From contig JAJZDI010000009.1 in NCBI GenBank assembly GCA_021806045.1, positions 1 to 64,000 of the forward strand: DNA of 64,000 bases, read 5' to 3'. The notes under the pieces are model-generated. The model worked only from the letters and a program-made list of their open reading frames with translations, was not told the origin of the DNA and ran no database searches. Of the stretch, positions 32,188 through 42,745 are shown one piece after another. This stretch comes from Actinomycetes bacterium. GTDB taxonomy: Bacteria; Actinomycetota; Acidimicrobiia; Acidimicrobiales; RAAP-2. The first letter of the stretch is position 1. Every line of letters starts with the position of its first letter. Both the position numbers and the translations under genes were made by a program.

Positions 32188-33301
32188 GTTCGGCGTCTAC
32201 GTCCACGTGCCCTTCTGCCGGTCGAGGTGCGACTACTGCGCGTTCGCCACCTACGACGACCGCCACCACCTGACCGACGCCTACGTCGAGGCGTGTCTGT
32301 CCGAGATGGCGGCAGCGGCCGGCGAGGGCATGCCCCCGGCCACGTCGATCTTCTTCGGCGGCGGCACCCCGTCGCTGCTGCCGGTCGAACTGCTGGCCGC
32401 GCTGGTGGCTGCCGTCGAGCGCGCCCCGGGTGCCGAGGTGACCGTCGAGTGCAACCCGGAGGACGTCACCGCAGCCCGGGTGGCCGCCTACGTCGACGCC
32501 GGCGTGACCCGGATCTCGGTGGGTGTGCAGTCGACCGATCCTGCCGTCCTGGCCGGTCTCGGGAGGCGGCACACGCCGGGAGCGGTCGACCAGGCCCTCG
32601 ACGTGCTGGGGACGTCGGGGCTGACCAGTTGGAACGTCGACCTCATCTTCGGCGGACCCGGGGAGGGACCCGGCGAACAACCCGGCGGGGGAGCCGGCGA
32701 GGGTGGGTCGTGGGACTCGGTGCTGGCATCCATCGTCTCCCGCGATCGCCCGCCCCCCCACGTGAGCGCCTACGCGCTCACCGTCGAACCGGGGACGCCG
32801 CTGGCCGCCGATCCACGGCGGCATCCCGACCCCGACGTGCTCGCCGCCCGCTACGAGGCCACCGAGCGGATCCTCACCGCCGCCGGGTACCGGTGGGAGG
32901 AGATCTCCAACTGGGCCAGACCCGGGCACGGCTGCCGCCACAACCGCCTCTACTGGCGCCAGGGCGACTACCGGGGCTTCGGGTCGGCGGCCCACTCGCA
33001 CCTCGACGGCCGACGGTGGTGGAACGTGCGCACCCCCGACCGCTACATCCGGTCGATGGCCGCCGGGCAGTCGCCCGTCGGGGGCGAGGAGGTCCTCGAC
33101 GGGGAGCAGCGCCGCTTCGAGCGGTGGGCCCTGGCCCTGCGCACCCCGGCCGGCGTCCCCGAGGAGGTCCTGCCTCCGGCGCCGGAGCTCGAGGGACTGG
33201 TCGAATGGCGCGACGGGCTGGCCGTCCTGACGGTGGCGGGCCGGCTGGTGGCCGACGACATCACGTGCCGGATCCGCGCCGAGGCGGCGCCGGGCAGCTG
33301 A
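32180..33301 (+). CDS. hemW: Radical SAM heme chaperone HemW
   Basis: 373 residues. Radical-SAM cluster motif CRSRCDYC (C-x3-C-x2-C) close to the N-terminus (VYVHVPFC), FFGGGTPSLLP, VECNPEDVT, ISVGVQS, NVDLIFG, EISNWARPGHGCRHN. HemW binds heme and hands it to membrane proteins; it lacks the residues of the true coproporphyrinogen dehydrogenase HemN. GTG at 32180 (GGGGTGA upstream) or 32171; both overlap the phr end. A Gly/Glu-rich insertion follows LIFGGPG. Confidence 0.93.
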   Translation: MGEFGVYVHVPFCRSRCDYCAFATYDDRHHLTDAYVEACLSEMAAAAGEGMPPATSIFFGGGTPSLLPVELLAALVAAVERAPGAEVTVECNPEDVTAARVAAYVDAGVTRISVGVQSTDPAVLAGLGRRHTPGAVDQALDVLGTSGLTSWNVDLIFGGPGEGPGEQPGGGAGEGGSWDSVLASIVSRDRPPPHVSAYALTVEPGTPLAADPRRHPDPDVLAARYEATERILTAAGYRWEEISNWARPGHGCRHNRLYWRQGDYRGFGSAAHSHLDGRRWWNVRTPDRYIRSMAAGQSPVGGEEVLDGEQRRFERWALALRTPAGVPEEVLPPAPELEGLVEWRDGLAVLTVAGRLVADDITCRIRAEAAPGS

Positions 33302-33318
33302 TCCCGCTCCGCCGCCGG

Positions 33319-33333
33319 TACCATTGCCGACCA
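33319..33333 (+). promoter_or_regulatory. glyS -10 box, leaderless start
   Basis: TACCAT (33319-33324) predicts a transcription start at 33331, two bases before the ATG of glyS. No Shine-Dalgarno sequence. Confidence 0.55.
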
Positions 33334-34700
33334 TGCCCGACGCCGAAACCGCTGGAGCCGCACCCGACCGACCGGACGACCTGATGGAGAAGGTCGTGGG
33401 CCTGTGCAAGCGGCGCGGCTTCATCTTCCAGTCGGCCGAGATCTACGGCGGGTTCCGCTCCACCTACGACTACGGGCCGCTCGGCGTGAACCTCCTGCGA
33501 AACGTGAAGAACGCCTGGTGGCGCTCGATGGTCCAGCTGCGGGACGACGTGGTCGGGATCGACGCCGCCATCCTGGGGCCGCCGGCGGTGTGGCAGGCGT
33601 CCGGGCACCTGGCCAACTTCACCGATCCCCTGGTCGACTGCCTGTCGTGCCACCAGCGGTGGCGGGAGGACAAGATCGACGGCGTCTGCCCGGCCTGCGG
33701 TGGCACGACCTTCACCGAGCCGCGGGCCTTCAACCTGATGTTCAAGACCCACGCCGGGCCGGTGGAGGACGAGGGGGCGGTGGCCTACCTCCGTCCCGAG
33801 ACGGCCCAGGGCATGTTCGTGAACTTCGCCAACGTGCTCCAGACCACTAGGAAGAAGCCGCCCTTCGGCATCGCACAGGTGGGCAAGTCGTTCCGCAACG
33901 AGATCACCCCGCAGAACTTCGTGTTCCGGACCCGTGAGTTCGAGCAGATGGAGATGGAGTTCTTCGTCCCGCCCGACGAGGGGACCCGGTGGTTCGAGTA
34001 CTGGCTGGGGGAGCGGTTCCGGTGGTACACCGACCTCGGCATCCCCGAGGCCCAGCTGCGGCTGCGCCACCACGATCCCGACGAGCTGTCCCACTACTCG
34101 GCCGGTACGGCGGACGTGGAGTTCCTCTTCCCGTGGGGGTGGGACGAGCTGGAGGGGATCGCCAACCGGACCGACTTCGACCTGAAGGCGCACGCGGCGG
34201 CGTCGGGCGAGCGCCTCGAGTACTTCGACCAGGCGTCGGGCGAGCGCTACGTGCCCCACGTGATCGAGCCGGCGGCCGGTGCCACCCGGACCATGATGGC
34301 GTTCCTGCTGGCCGCCTACGCCGAGGACGAGGTGGGCGGTGAGGCCCGCACCGTCCTGCGGCTCCACCCCCGCCTGGCCCCCTACCAGGTGGCCGTGCTC
34401 CCGCTGTCGAAGAAGGACACCCTCGAACCGGTGGCCCGCGAGGTGCTCGGCATGCTCCAGCCCTGGCTCATGTGCGACTACGACGTCACCCAGTCGATCG
34501 GGCGCCGCTACCGCCGCCAGGACGAGGTGGGGACGCCCTGGTGCGTCACGGTTGACTTCGACACCCTGGAGGACCGGGCCGTGACGGTGCGGGACCGCGA
34601 CACGACGGACCAGGTTCGGGTGCCCATCGCCGACCTGGTCGGCCACCTCCAGGCCCGCTTCGCCGCCTCGGAGGGCGCCGAGCCGGCGCCCGGCTCGTGA
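33333..34700 (+). CDS. glyS: Glycyl-tRNA synthetase (class II, homodimeric)
   Basis: 455 residues of the alpha2-type GlyRS. Start region VVGLCKRRGFIFQSAEIYGG, YDYGPLGVNLLRN, a CxxC-x-CxxC zinc insertion (CLSCHQRW...CPACGG), motif 2 IAQVGKSFRNEITP, motif 3 EPAAGATRTMMAFL, and a C-terminal anticodon-binding domain. Charges tRNA-Gly. ATG 33333 is chosen over the TTG at 33324 because it matches a -10 box giving a leaderless mRNA. Convergent with the DUF3089 gene. Confidence 0.96.
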   Translation: MPDAETAGAAPDRPDDLMEKVVGLCKRRGFIFQSAEIYGGFRSTYDYGPLGVNLLRNVKNAWWRSMVQLRDDVVGIDAAILGPPAVWQASGHLANFTDPLVDCLSCHQRWREDKIDGVCPACGGTTFTEPRAFNLMFKTHAGPVEDEGAVAYLRPETAQGMFVNFANVLQTTRKKPPFGIAQVGKSFRNEITPQNFVFRTREFEQMEMEFFVPPDEGTRWFEYWLGERFRWYTDLGIPEAQLRLRHHDPDELSHYSAGTADVEFLFPWGWDELEGIANRTDFDLKAHAAASGERLEYFDQASGERYVPHVIEPAAGATRTMMAFLLAAYAEDEVGGEARTVLRLHPRLAPYQVAVLPLSKKDTLEPVAREVLGMLQPWLMCDYDVTQSIGRRYRRQDEVGTPWCVTVDFDTLEDRAVTVRDRDTTDQVRVPIADLVGHLQARFAASEGAEPAPGS

Positions 34701-34744
34701 CCGGCGGCCGGCGCCAACCCGGTAGACGTCAGCCCCGGTAATCC

Positions 34745-36040
34745 TCAGCCCCGGTAGGAGGCGGCCTCGGCGCGGACCAGGTCGACCAGGTTGCCGAGGG
34801 CGATGTTGACGTCGACCAGGTGGAGCCCCCAGGTGGGGCCGAGCGTCTCCTTCACCACGGTCCGGGGATCGCCCGGGACGGTGGGCGCGCTGACCTGGAG
34901 CCAGGTGGCGCCCCCCTGCGACATGCACGTGCCCGTGTAGAGCCCGGGCTCGGTGAACCACGGGGTGGGGAGGGCGGGGAGCTGCCCGGCGGCGGCGACG
35001 ATCCCCGACGCGGCGGTCCGGGAGGGGAAGTAGGGGATGAGCGGCCCGGTGCCGCCCCCCGGCGCGGCCGGGTTCACGCACAGGACCTGGAGGCCGGCGG
35101 AGGCGCCCTGGCCGGCGAGCAGGCTGACCCCGGCGCCCGGCCGGCCGAACAGGCTGTTCGCCGGGGGCGTGGTGTCGAAGCTGGAGTAGGCGATCACGCA
35201 GCCTGTCTCCGTGGTGGACGTGCAGGCGGGGACGTGGTCGAAGCTTCCCCCCACCACCTTGCCGACCGGGACGGTGACGTTGCCCCCCAGGACGATGGCG
35301 GAGACGAGGTGGGAGCGGACGGACGGGTCGTTGTCGATCTGGGTCTTGATCAGGCGGATGAGCATGGCCGCGCCCTGGGAGTGGCCGATCAGCACGAACC
35401 CCCTGCCGTGGTTGTCGTTGGCCAGGTAGTCCTTCCAGGCGGCGACCACGTCGGCGTAGGCGGTGGCCAGCCCGCTGACGGTGGAGGCGCCGGGAGCACT
35501 GATGGCGTGCAGGGTGAGCTGCCGGTACATCGGTGCGTAGACCTTGCAGGCCTGGGAGAAGCGCGACGCCTGGGCCCGGGCCACACCCGTCTCGGCCGGG
35601 TCGATGGCCAGGTTGGCGTTGGTGGTGGGCTGGGGGCTGACCGTCGGGTAGACGTAGAAGCAGTCGATGGGTGGGTCGGCGGCAGGCGAGGCCGGCTGGC
35701 GGGTGTCGGGACCCGTTCGGGGGATGACGGTGGCGTCGAGGTTGTCAGTGCACGGGTCGGGGGCGTGCCCGGGCCGGCACAGCCACTCCACGCCGGCCGC
35801 GTCGGTGGCGGCCGGGTCCGCCCCCTCGGCGATGGCCGCCCTGGCCGCGGCAGACGGGCCGCTGGTCGTCGTGCTCGACCCCGCCGTGCCCGCCGCCGAT
35901 CGGCCCGTCGCCGACCCGCACGCCACCAGCGAGGCGGCGATGAGGAAGGTGACCGCCACCGCGCCCACCCGGCCGAGCCGGACGCGCTCTGGCCGGCTGC
36001 CTCCGCTGCCGCCTCCACCTGCCACCCTGCTGCCGGTCAT
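34745..36040 (-). CDS. DUF3089 alpha/beta-hydrolase-like lipoprotein
   Basis: 431 residues. Lipoprotein signal with basic N-region, AVAVTFLIAASLVAC lipobox at about residue 41, Ser/Thr linker. Then the DUF3089 pattern: DCFYVYPTVSPQPTTNANL, KVYAPMYRQLTL and a nucleophile elbow GHSQGA (G-x-S-x-G). Probably an extracytoplasmic serine hydrolase/esterase; substrate unknown. ATG 36040 follows GGGGG by about five bases. Convergent with glyS (44-bp gap with two CAGCCCCGGTA repeats) and divergent from ppdK. Confidence 0.87.
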   Translation of the reverse strand: MTGSRVAGGGGSGGSRPERVRLGRVGAVAVTFLIAASLVACGSATGRSAAGTAGSSTTTSGPSAAARAAIAEGADPAATDAAGVEWLCRPGHAPDPCTDNLDATVIPRTGPDTRQPASPAADPPIDCFYVYPTVSPQPTTNANLAIDPAETGVARAQASRFSQACKVYAPMYRQLTLHAISAPGASTVSGLATAYADVVAAWKDYLANDNHGRGFVLIGHSQGAAMLIRLIKTQIDNDPSVRSHLVSAIVLGGNVTVPVGKVVGGSFDHVPACTSTTETGCVIAYSSFDTTPPANSLFGRPGAGVSLLAGQGASAGLQVLCVNPAAPGGGTGPLIPYFPSRTAASGIVAAAGQLPALPTPWFTEPGLYTGTCMSQGGATWLQVSAPTVPGDPRTVVKETLGPTWGLHLVDVNIALGNLVDLVRAEAASYRG

Positions 36041-36177
36041 GGATCCCCCTTCGTCGCCGGCGCCGTCCGGATCGACTGCCGGGCGGTGCCGCCGGCGCCG
36101 GCCCGATCGGCCACCGTCCGGTGCGACCGTAGCCTCACCTGGGCAGAGGCGACTCCCAGGGGGGCGCGCGCGGCGGG

Positions 36178-36269
36178 GTAGGCTCGATGTTCCGCGCCCT
36201 CGGGTCTCCGGCTCAGCCGGTGTCCCGCGGGCGTCCGCGTGGCACCGGCTCGACAAAGGACCCGACCTC
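36178..36269 (+). promoter_or_regulatory. Probable ppdK promoter and leader
   Basis: TAGGCT (36178-36183) is a good -10 box and would start transcription near 36190, giving an 80-base leader to the ATG at 36270. The leader ends with AAAGGA nine bases before the start. No -35 match worth naming. Confidence 0.4.
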
Positions 36270-39065
36270 ATGCCGTACGTCTTCGACTTCGACCACTCCC
36301 ACCGCAGGCCACCGATGGAGATGAAGGACCTCCTCGGCGGCAAGGGCGCCAACCTGGCCGAGATGACCTCGGTCCTCGGGCTCCCGGTACCGCCGGGCTT
36401 CACGATCTCGACCGACGCATGCCGTGCCTACATGGCCGACGGGTGGCCCGAGGGCCTCACGGCCGAGGTCAGCCGGGCACGGGCCCGCCTGGAGAAGCGG
36501 ATGGGCAAGCGGATCGGCGACGCCGCCGACCCCCTCCTCGTCTCGGTGCGGTCAGGTGCCAAGTTCTCCATGCCGGGGATGATGGACACCGTCCTCAACC
36601 TGGGCCTGAACGACAAATCGGTGGAGGGCCTGGCCGCCCAGACCGACGACGAGCGGTTCGCCTACGACTCCTACCGCCGGTTCGTGGCGATGTACGGGCG
36701 CATCGTCCTCGGGATCCCCGGCGAGGAGTTCGACAGCCTCCTCGAGGCGGCGAAGGAGCTGGCCAACACCACCTCCGACGCCGGGATCCCGGTCGAGCTC
36801 CTCCGCTACCTGGTCGACGCCTACCAGCAGATCGTCGAGCGTCACACGGGCGTGCCCTTCCCCCAGGATCCGGACGACCAGCTCCGGGGGGCCATCGAGG
36901 CCGTGTTCGCCTCGTGGAACGGGCCCCGGGCCATCGCCTACCGGGTCCGTGAGCGCATCGCCCACGACCTGGGCACGGCCGTGAACGTGCAGGCCATGGT
37001 GTTCGGCAACCGGGACGACAACTCCGGCACCGGGGTGGGCTTCACCCGCGACCCGGCGACGGGCGCCAAGGGCGAGTACGGGGACTTCCTGGTGAACGCC
37101 CAGGGCGAGGACGTGGTGGCCGGCATCCGCAACACCGAGCCCCTCTCCGCCCTGAAGGACCGGTTCCCGAAGATCCACCGGGAGCTGCTCGACATCTTCG
37201 CCCGCCTGGAGTCCCACTACCGGGACATGTGCGACACCGAATTCACCATCGAGCAGGGCAAGTTGTGGATGCTGCAGACCCGGGTGGGCAAGCGCACCGG
37301 CCGGGCCGCCCTGAAGATGGCGGTCGACATGACCTCCGAGCCGAAGATCAAGCTGACCAGGGCGGAGGCCATCAACCGCATCACCGGTGACCACCTCGAC
37401 CAGGTCCTCCATCCCCAGTTCGCCGGGTCGGGCCACAAGGTGCTGACGAAGGGCCTGGGCGCGTCGCCGGGGGCGGCCGTCGGGCGCGTCTACCTGACGG
37501 CCGACGACGCCGAGGCCGCCGCCAACCGGGGCGAGCAGGTCGTCCTGGTGCGGAGCGAGACGTCACCCGAGGACGTCCACGGCATGCTGGCCGCGCAGGG
37601 GATCCTCACCGCCCGCGGCGGGCTGGTCAGCCACGCCGCCGTGGTCGCCCGGGGCTGGGGCAAGCCGGCCGTCGTCGGGGCCGAGGCCGTCCGGATCCAG
37701 GGGAGCGCCTTCACCGTCGGTGACGTGGTCGTGAAGGAAGGCGACTGGATCTCCCTCGACGGCACCAGCGGCACCGTGGTGCTCGGCCAGGTCCCCCTCA
37801 GCCAGGGTGAGACCCCGCCCGAGTTCGACACCGTGCTCGAGTGGGCCGACGCCATCCGCGCCGGCCACCTGGGCGTGCGGGCCAACGCCGACAACGGTCC
37901 CGACGCGGCCAACGCGCGCCACCACGGCGCCGAGGGGATCGGGCTGTGCCGGACGGAGCACATGTTCCTGGCCGAGGACCGGCTGCCGATCGTGCGCCGC
38001 ATGATCCTGGCGGCGACGCCCGACGAGGAGGAGTCGGCCCTGGAGGAGCTCCGCATCGCCCAGAAGGCGGACTTCCTGTCGATCCTCGAGGCGATGGACG
38101 GCCTGCCCGTCACCATCCGCCTCCTCGACCCGCCCCTCCACGAGTTCCTGCCCTCCACCGCCGAGCTGGCCATCAAGGAGGCGACCGTCGGGTTGTCGGC
38201 CGACGAGCAGCGCCTCTACGACGCGGCCCGGGCGTGGCACGAGTTCAACCCCATGCTGGGCACCCGGGGCGTCCGCCTCGGGGTGATCAAGCCCGGCCTC
38301 TACGCCATGCAGGTCCGCGCCCTGATGGAAGCGGCCCTCGAGCGCTCCGCTGCCGGTGGCAGCCCGATCGTCGAGATCATGATCCCGCTCACCGTCACCC
38401 GCGAGGAGCTGGCGCTGGCCCGCTCCTGGGTCGAGGACGCCGTGGCCGCCGTCCAGGCGGGGGCGTCCACGACGAGGCGTCGGGGGTCGAAGGCGGGCGG
38501 CCGGGCCGGCGCGGGGAGCCTCGAGGTCCGCATCGGCACCATGATCGAAACGCCCCGGGCCGCGCTGCGGGCCGGCGAGATCGCCGAGTTCGCCGACTTC
38601 TTCTCGTTCGGCACCAACGACCTCACCCAGATGACCTTCGGGTTCAGTCGCGACGACGTCGAGGGTCGGATGATGTCCGCCTACCTCGAGGCCGGGCTGC
38701 TGAAGCGCAACCCGTTCGAGGTGGTGGATGCCGACGGCGTCGGCGAGCTGGTCCGCCTGGGCGTGACCAGGGGTCGGGCGACCAACCCGGACCTGAAGGT
38801 GGGGGTGTGCGGCGAGCACGGCGGTGACCCCGACTCCATCCAGACCTTCGCCGCCGCCGGCCTCGACTACGTCAGCTGCTCCCCCTTCCGGGTGCCCATC
38901 GCCCGGTTGGCCGCGGCCCAGTCCGTGCTGGCCCAGGGCGGCGGGGCGCCGGCCGCGGCCGGTCGGGCCCGCAAGGCGGCCCCGGCCCGCAAGGCCAGTC
39001 CAGCTCGCAAGGCTGCCCCCGCCCGCAAGGCCAGTCCAGCCCGCAAGGCAACCAGGGGCCGCTAG
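36270..39065 (+). CDS. ppdK: Pyruvate, phosphate dikinase
   Basis: 931 residues. ATP-grasp domain (KDLLGGKGANLAEMTSVLGLPVPPGFTI), phosphohistidine domain with GGLVSHAAVVARGWGKPAVVG (catalytic His; the residue before Ser is Val rather than the regulatory Thr of plant enzymes), and PEP/pyruvate barrel with GLCRTEHMF, FGTNDLTQMTFGFSRDD and the catalytic CGEHGGDP. Interconverts pyruvate + ATP + Pi and PEP. Longer than the usual about 880 because of a basic insertion (about residues 730-745) and a histone-like ARKAAP/ARKASP tail. AAAGGA precedes the ATG. Confidence 0.96.
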   Translation: MPYVFDFDHSHRRPPMEMKDLLGGKGANLAEMTSVLGLPVPPGFTISTDACRAYMADGWPEGLTAEVSRARARLEKRMGKRIGDAADPLLVSVRSGAKFSMPGMMDTVLNLGLNDKSVEGLAAQTDDERFAYDSYRRFVAMYGRIVLGIPGEEFDSLLEAAKELANTTSDAGIPVELLRYLVDAYQQIVERHTGVPFPQDPDDQLRGAIEAVFASWNGPRAIAYRVRERIAHDLGTAVNVQAMVFGNRDDNSGTGVGFTRDPATGAKGEYGDFLVNAQGEDVVAGIRNTEPLSALKDRFPKIHRELLDIFARLESHYRDMCDTEFTIEQGKLWMLQTRVGKRTGRAALKMAVDMTSEPKIKLTRAEAINRITGDHLDQVLHPQFAGSGHKVLTKGLGASPGAAVGRVYLTADDAEAAANRGEQVVLVRSETSPEDVHGMLAAQGILTARGGLVSHAAVVARGWGKPAVVGAEAVRIQGSAFTVGDVVVKEGDWISLDGTSGTVVLGQVPLSQGETPPEFDTVLEWADAIRAGHLGVRANADNGPDAANARHHGAEGIGLCRTEHMFLAEDRLPIVRRMILAATPDEEESALEELRIAQKADFLSILEAMDGLPVTIRLLDPPLHEFLPSTAELAIKEATVGLSADEQRLYDAARAWHEFNPMLGTRGVRLGVIKPGLYAMQVRALMEAALERSAAGGSPIVEIMIPLTVTREELALARSWVEDAVAAVQAGASTTRRRGSKAGGRAGAGSLEVRIGTMIETPRAALRAGEIAEFADFFSFGTNDLTQMTFGFSRDDVEGRMMSAYLEAGLLKRNPFEVVDADGVGELVRLGVTRGRATNPDLKVGVCGEHGGDPDSIQTFAAAGLDYVSCSPFRVPIARLAAAQSVLAQGGGAPAAAGRARKAAPARKASPARKAAPARKASPARKATRGR
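38967..39056 (+). repeat. Five-copy 18-bp repeat encoding a lysine-rich tail
   Basis: Five 18-bp units of the type GCCCGCAAGGCCAGTCCA encode ARKAAP, ARKASP, ARKAAP, ARKASP, ARKATR at the very end of PPDK. Units alternate, suggesting a 36-bp duplication of a dimer. Confidence 0.95.
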
Positions 39066-39148
39066 GCGTCGAGCCCCACCGACCCGGTCTCGGGCCTGGC
39101 CGCAGGCCTGCCCCGGCAGTCGCCGTCCTGGCCGGCGGCTGGGCGCGG

Positions 39149-39162
39149 TACCGTCGGTGCGA
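39149..39162 (+). promoter_or_regulatory. dnaG -10 box, leaderless start
   Basis: TACCGT (39149-39154) predicts a start at 39161, one base before the ATG of dnaG. No Shine-Dalgarno sequence. Confidence 0.55.
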
Positions 39163-41210
39163 TGGGGATCCCCGACGAGGACATCGCCCGCGTCAGGGCG
39201 GCGACCGACATCGTGGCCCTGATCGGCGAGCACGCCGCCCTCAAGCGCCAGGGGCGGCGCTGGGTGGGGCTGTGCCCGTTCCACGGCGAGAAGACCCCCT
39301 CGTTCAGCGTCAACGCCGAGGAGGGCTTCTACTACTGCTTCGGCTGCCAGGCCAAGGGCGACGCCATCACGTTCGTGCGTGAGGTCGAGCACCTCGACTT
39401 CGCCGAGGCCGTGCGCCGTCTGGCCGATCGGGCCGGGATCGCCATCCGGGAGGATGCGGCGGCCGGCCGGGACAGCCGCCAGCGGGCCGAGCTGCTCGAG
39501 GTGATGGAGCGGGCCACCGAGTGGTACCACCAGCGCCTGGTCGGCTCGGCGGACGCCGGCCGGGCCCGGGACTACCTGCGGTCGCGTGGCTACGACGGCG
39601 AGGTGGTGCGCCGCTACCGGCTGGGGTGGGCGCCCGACGAGTGGGACACGCTGTGCCGGGCCCTCGGGCTCGACGACGACCTGGCCGACCGGTCGGGGCT
39701 CGGGTTCGTCAACCGCCGGGGCCGCCTGCAGGACGCCTTCCGGGGGCGGATCCTCTTCCCCATCTGCGATCCGGGAGGGCGACCGGTGGCCCTCGGGGGC
39801 CGCATCCTGCCGGGGTCGACGGACCCGGCGAAGTACAAGAACTCGAAGGAGACGGCCATCTACGCCAAGCGCCGCGTCCTCTACGGGCTCAATTGGGCCA
39901 AGGAGGACGTCGTCCGGTCGGGCGAGGTGGTGGTGTGCGAGGGGTACACGGACGTGATCGGCTTCGCCGAGGCGGGCGTGCCCCGGGCCGTCGCCACCTG
40001 CGGCACCGCGCTGGCCGACGAGCACGTCCGGCTCCTCCGCAACTTCGCGTCGAGGATCGTGCTGGCCTTCGACGCCGACGGCGCCGGCCAGGCGGCCGCC
40101 GGTCGCTTCTACGAGTGGGAACGGCGCTTCGACCTCGACGTCGCCGTGGCCAGCCTGCCCGACGGCGCCGATCCGGCCGACCTGGCCCGCCGGGACCCCG
40201 ACGCCCTGCGGGCCGCCGTCGAGGGTGCCCGGCCGTTCCTCCGGTTCCGGGTGGACCGGGTCCTCGCCGCCGCCGACCTGTCGTCGCCCGAGGGTCGTGC
40301 CCGGGCCGCCGAGCGTGCCCTCGAGGCCGTGGCCGAGCACCCCGACGACCTGGTCCGGGACCAGTACGTGATGCAGGTGGCCGAGCGGTGCCACCTCGAG
40401 CCGGCCGCCCTCCGTGACCGGCTCGAGCGCATCCGCCGAGGCGAGGGGCGCCCCCGGCCCGACGACGGTCGAGGCGATCCGCAGCGGCCGGCCGGCCAGC
40501 GGCAACGGTCGAGCTCGGGCGGCGAAGGTGGCCCACCCCGTACCGACCGGTCCGGTGGCGGGGGGGATGGCGACGAGTCGTGGGTCCGGGAGCCCGACGA
40601 CGGCGAGGCCTGGCCCACCTCCGGTGCCTCCTCTGACCGGAGCGGCCGTGGAGGGCGCGGCGGGTATGGCGGGAATGGCAGCGGCGGCGAACGGGGTGTG
40701 CTGCCCTACGGTGGCGCGGCCGGAGGGTCCCGTGGGCGTGGTCTGGTTGCATCGGTCGACCTCCGTCCGGGGCTCGAGGCGCTGCGACTGGCCATCCACC
40801 GCCCGGGGGAGATGGCCGACCTGCTCGAGGCCGAGCTCTTCCCCGAGGGCCTCCAGCGTGCCGCCTTCCTGGCTCTGGTCGAGGCGGACGACCTCCACCA
40901 GGCCATCGACGTCGCACCCGCCCCCGTGGCCGAGCTGCTGGTGCGCCTGGCCGTCGAGGAGCCCGTCGGCGACCCCGAAGGCGTCAGGATCCAGCTGATC
41001 CGCGAGGCGGCCAGGAGGGAGCTCGCAGAGCTCGTCCGGCAGGTCAGGGCCGACCCGGCCACGGCGGAGGCGGGGGCCCACACGGTGGCCGAGGTGCGCA
41101 CCGTCCTGGAGGAGCTGGATGATCCCAGCGCCGCGGTCACGGCGGCGGATCGATTGGTAGCCTGGCTGTTGGGCAGGAACGGCGTGGTGTTGCCCGGAGA
41201 CGCGGTGTGA
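39162..41210 (+). CDS. dnaG: DNA primase
   Basis: 682 residues. Zinc-binding domain [14 protein letters not shown]...[16 protein letters not shown]-polymerase core with [15 protein letters not shown] with [15 protein letters not shown] and [12 protein letters not shown], a long Gly/Ser/Arg-rich linker (about 425-530) and a C-terminal helical domain for DnaB interaction. Makes RNA primers for replication. Start ATG coincides with a -10-derived transcription start. Directly upstream of, and overlapping, the principal sigma factor, a classic macromolecular-synthesis operon. Confidence 0.96.
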   Translation: MGIPDEDIARVRAATDIVALIGEHAALKRQGRRWVGLCPFHGEKTPSFSVNAEEGFYYCFGCQAKGDAITFVREVEHLDFAEAVRRLADRAGIAIREDAAAGRDSRQRAELLEVMERATEWYHQRLVGSADAGRARDYLRSRGYDGEVVRRYRLGWAPDEWDTLCRALGLDDDLADRSGLGFVNRRGRLQDAFRGRILFPICDPGGRPVALGGRILPGSTDPAKYKNSKETAIYAKRRVLYGLNWAKEDVVRSGEVVVCEGYTDVIGFAEAGVPRAVATCGTALADEHVRLLRNFASRIVLAFDADGAGQAAAGRFYEWERRFDLDVAVASLPDGADPADLARRDPDALRAAVEGARPFLRFRVDRVLAAADLSSPEGRARAAERALEAVAEHPDDLVRDQYVMQVAERCHLEPAALRDRLERIRRGEGRPRPDDGRGDPQRPAGQRQRSSSGGEGGPPRTDRSGGGGDGDESWVREPDDGEAWPTSGASSDRSGRGGRGGYGGNGSGGERGVLPYGGAAGGSRGRGLVASVDLRPGLEALRLAIHRPGEMADLLEAELFPEGLQRAAFLALVEADDLHQAIDVAPAPVAELLVRLAVEEPVGDPEGVRIQLIREAARRELAELVRQVRADPATAEAGAHTVAEVRTVLEELDDPSAAVTAADRLVAWLLGRNGVVLPGDAV

Positions 41211-42745
41211 GCATGGAGGACGTGATGCAGCCGGTTCCCGCGGCAGTCGAGAGTGATGAAGGGGACGCGGCCACCGACCGGGCGGCCGGCGAGCCAGCAG
41301 GCGCGGTGGCTCGGCCGGGCGATGGCGAGGGGACGATGACGCCCGTCGAGAGCGACGCAGGGGCCGCCCGCAGCGGTGTCGCCGAGCCGGCACCGGCGAC
41401 CAACGGTGTGGCCGGTGCCGTGCCGGACGACGAGTTCGAGGTGCTCCTGGCACTTGGCCGCTCCCGGGGGTCTCTCAACCAGGACGATCTCATGGCCGTG
41501 CTGGAGCCCGTCGAGCTCTCGCCCGAGCTGATCTCGGGCGTCGTCGACCGGATCCGTTCCGAGGGGATCGAGTTCGCCGACGACACGGGGGAGCTCACCG
41601 GGTCGGGCGAGGCGGACGGCCCGGCGGCGCCGGAACCGACGATCGACGTGGACGTGGTCGTGGCCGACGAGGACGTGGCCGACGAGGACGCGGCCGAGGC
41701 GCCCGGCGACATGGCCGACGGCGGCCTGCCCGTTGACGGGGGGCCCAAGGCCGCCAGGGCCCGTTCCACCAGGGAGCGCCCGGCCCGGCCGCCGGCGGCG
41801 CCCTACACGGGATCGGACCGCTTCTCCGCGTCGTCAGCCGATCCGGTGCACACGTACCTGAAGGAGATCGGCAAGGTCAAGCTCCTCGACGCCGCCCTCG
41901 AGGTGGACCTGGCCCAGCGGATCGTGGACGGGAACGAGGCGGCCGAGCGGGTGGCGGAGGCCGAGGCGGAGGGGAAGCCGCCACGCTCGAGGGACCTCGC
42001 GCTGGTGCGCCGGGGCCAGGCGGCGAAAGAGGCGCTGATCGAGGCGAACCTGCGGCTGGTGGTGTCGATCGCCAAGCGCTACCGAAACCGCGGCCTCGCC
42101 TTCCTCGACCTCATCCAGGAGGGGAACCTCGGGCTCATGCGGGCGGTCGACAAGTTCGACCACACCAAGGGGTTCAAGTTCTCGACCTATGCGACCTGGT
42201 GGATCCGCCAGGCCATCACCCGGGCCATCGCCGACCAGGCCCGCACCATCCGGATCCCCGTCCACATGGTCGAGACCATCAACAAGGTCGTCTGGGCCCA
42301 GCGCCAGCTCCTCCAGGAGCTCGGCCGGGAGCCGACGGCCGAGGAGATCGCCCGGCGCGTCGACTTCACCATCGAGCGGGTGCGGGAGATCCAGCGGATC
42401 AACCAGGACACGGTGTCGCTCGAGCAGCCGATGGGCGACGAGGACGACTTCAGCCTGTCCGATCTCATCGAGGACCGTGGTGCCGTCGTCCCGGACGACG
42501 CCGCCGCCCGGATCATGCTCGACGAGGCGGTGCGTGAGGCCCTCGGCCACCTGTCGCCCCGGGAGCAGGACGTCGTCCGGCTGCGGTTCGGCCTGACGGA
42601 TGGCAAGATCCGCACCCTCGAAGAGGTGGGCAAGGAGTTCGGCGTGACCCGGGAGCGGATCCGGCAGATCGAGGCGAAGACGTTGGCGAAGCTGCGCCGG
42701 CCCGACTCGGCCCTGCTGCTGCGGGACTACCTGGACGAGGCCTGA
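41207..42745 (+). CDS. rpoD: Principal RNA polymerase sigma factor (RpoD/SigA/HrdB type)
   Basis: 512 residues. Acidic N-terminal region (about 1-190, [14 protein letters not shown]-like), region 1.2 ([17 protein letters not shown]), region 2 ([43 protein letters not shown]), region 3, and region 4.2 [20 protein letters not shown]. Directs transcription of housekeeping genes. GTG 41207 overlaps the dnaG stop with GGAGA six bases upstream; a TAGCCT box at 41158-41163 may add an internal promoter. Its last 19 bases overlap the convergent hypothetical gene. Confidence 0.96.
   Translation: MSMEDVMQPVPAAVESDEGDAATDRAAGEPAGAVARPGDGEGTMTPVESDAGAARSGVAEPAPATNGVAGAVPDDEFEVLLALGRSRGSLNQDDLMAVLEPVELSPELISGVVDRIRSEGIEFADDTGELTGSGEADGPAAPEPTIDVDVVVADEDVADEDAAEAPGDMADGGLPVDGGPKAARARSTRERPARPPAAPYTGSDRFSASSADPVHTYLKEIGKVKLLDAALEVDLAQRIVDGNEAAERVAEAEAEGKPPRSRDLALVRRGQAAKEALIEANLRLVVSIAKRYRNRGLAFLDLIQEGNLGLMRAVDKFDHTKGFKFSTYATWWIRQAITRAIADQARTIRIPVHMVETINKVVWAQRQLLQELGREPTAEEIARRVDFTIERVREIQRINQDTVSLEQPMGDEDDFSLSDLIEDRGAVVPDDAAARIMLDEAVREALGHLSPREQDVVRLRFGLTDGKIRTLEEVGKEFGVTRERIRQIEAKTLAKLRRPDSALLLRDYLDEA

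Noticed and set aside
37563-41453. A 1296-codon minus-strand open frame opposite ppdK and dnaG
   Set aside because: Its composition is typical of an antisense shadow of GC-rich genes, without any recognisable domain, while ppdK, dnaG and rpoD on the plus strand are complete.
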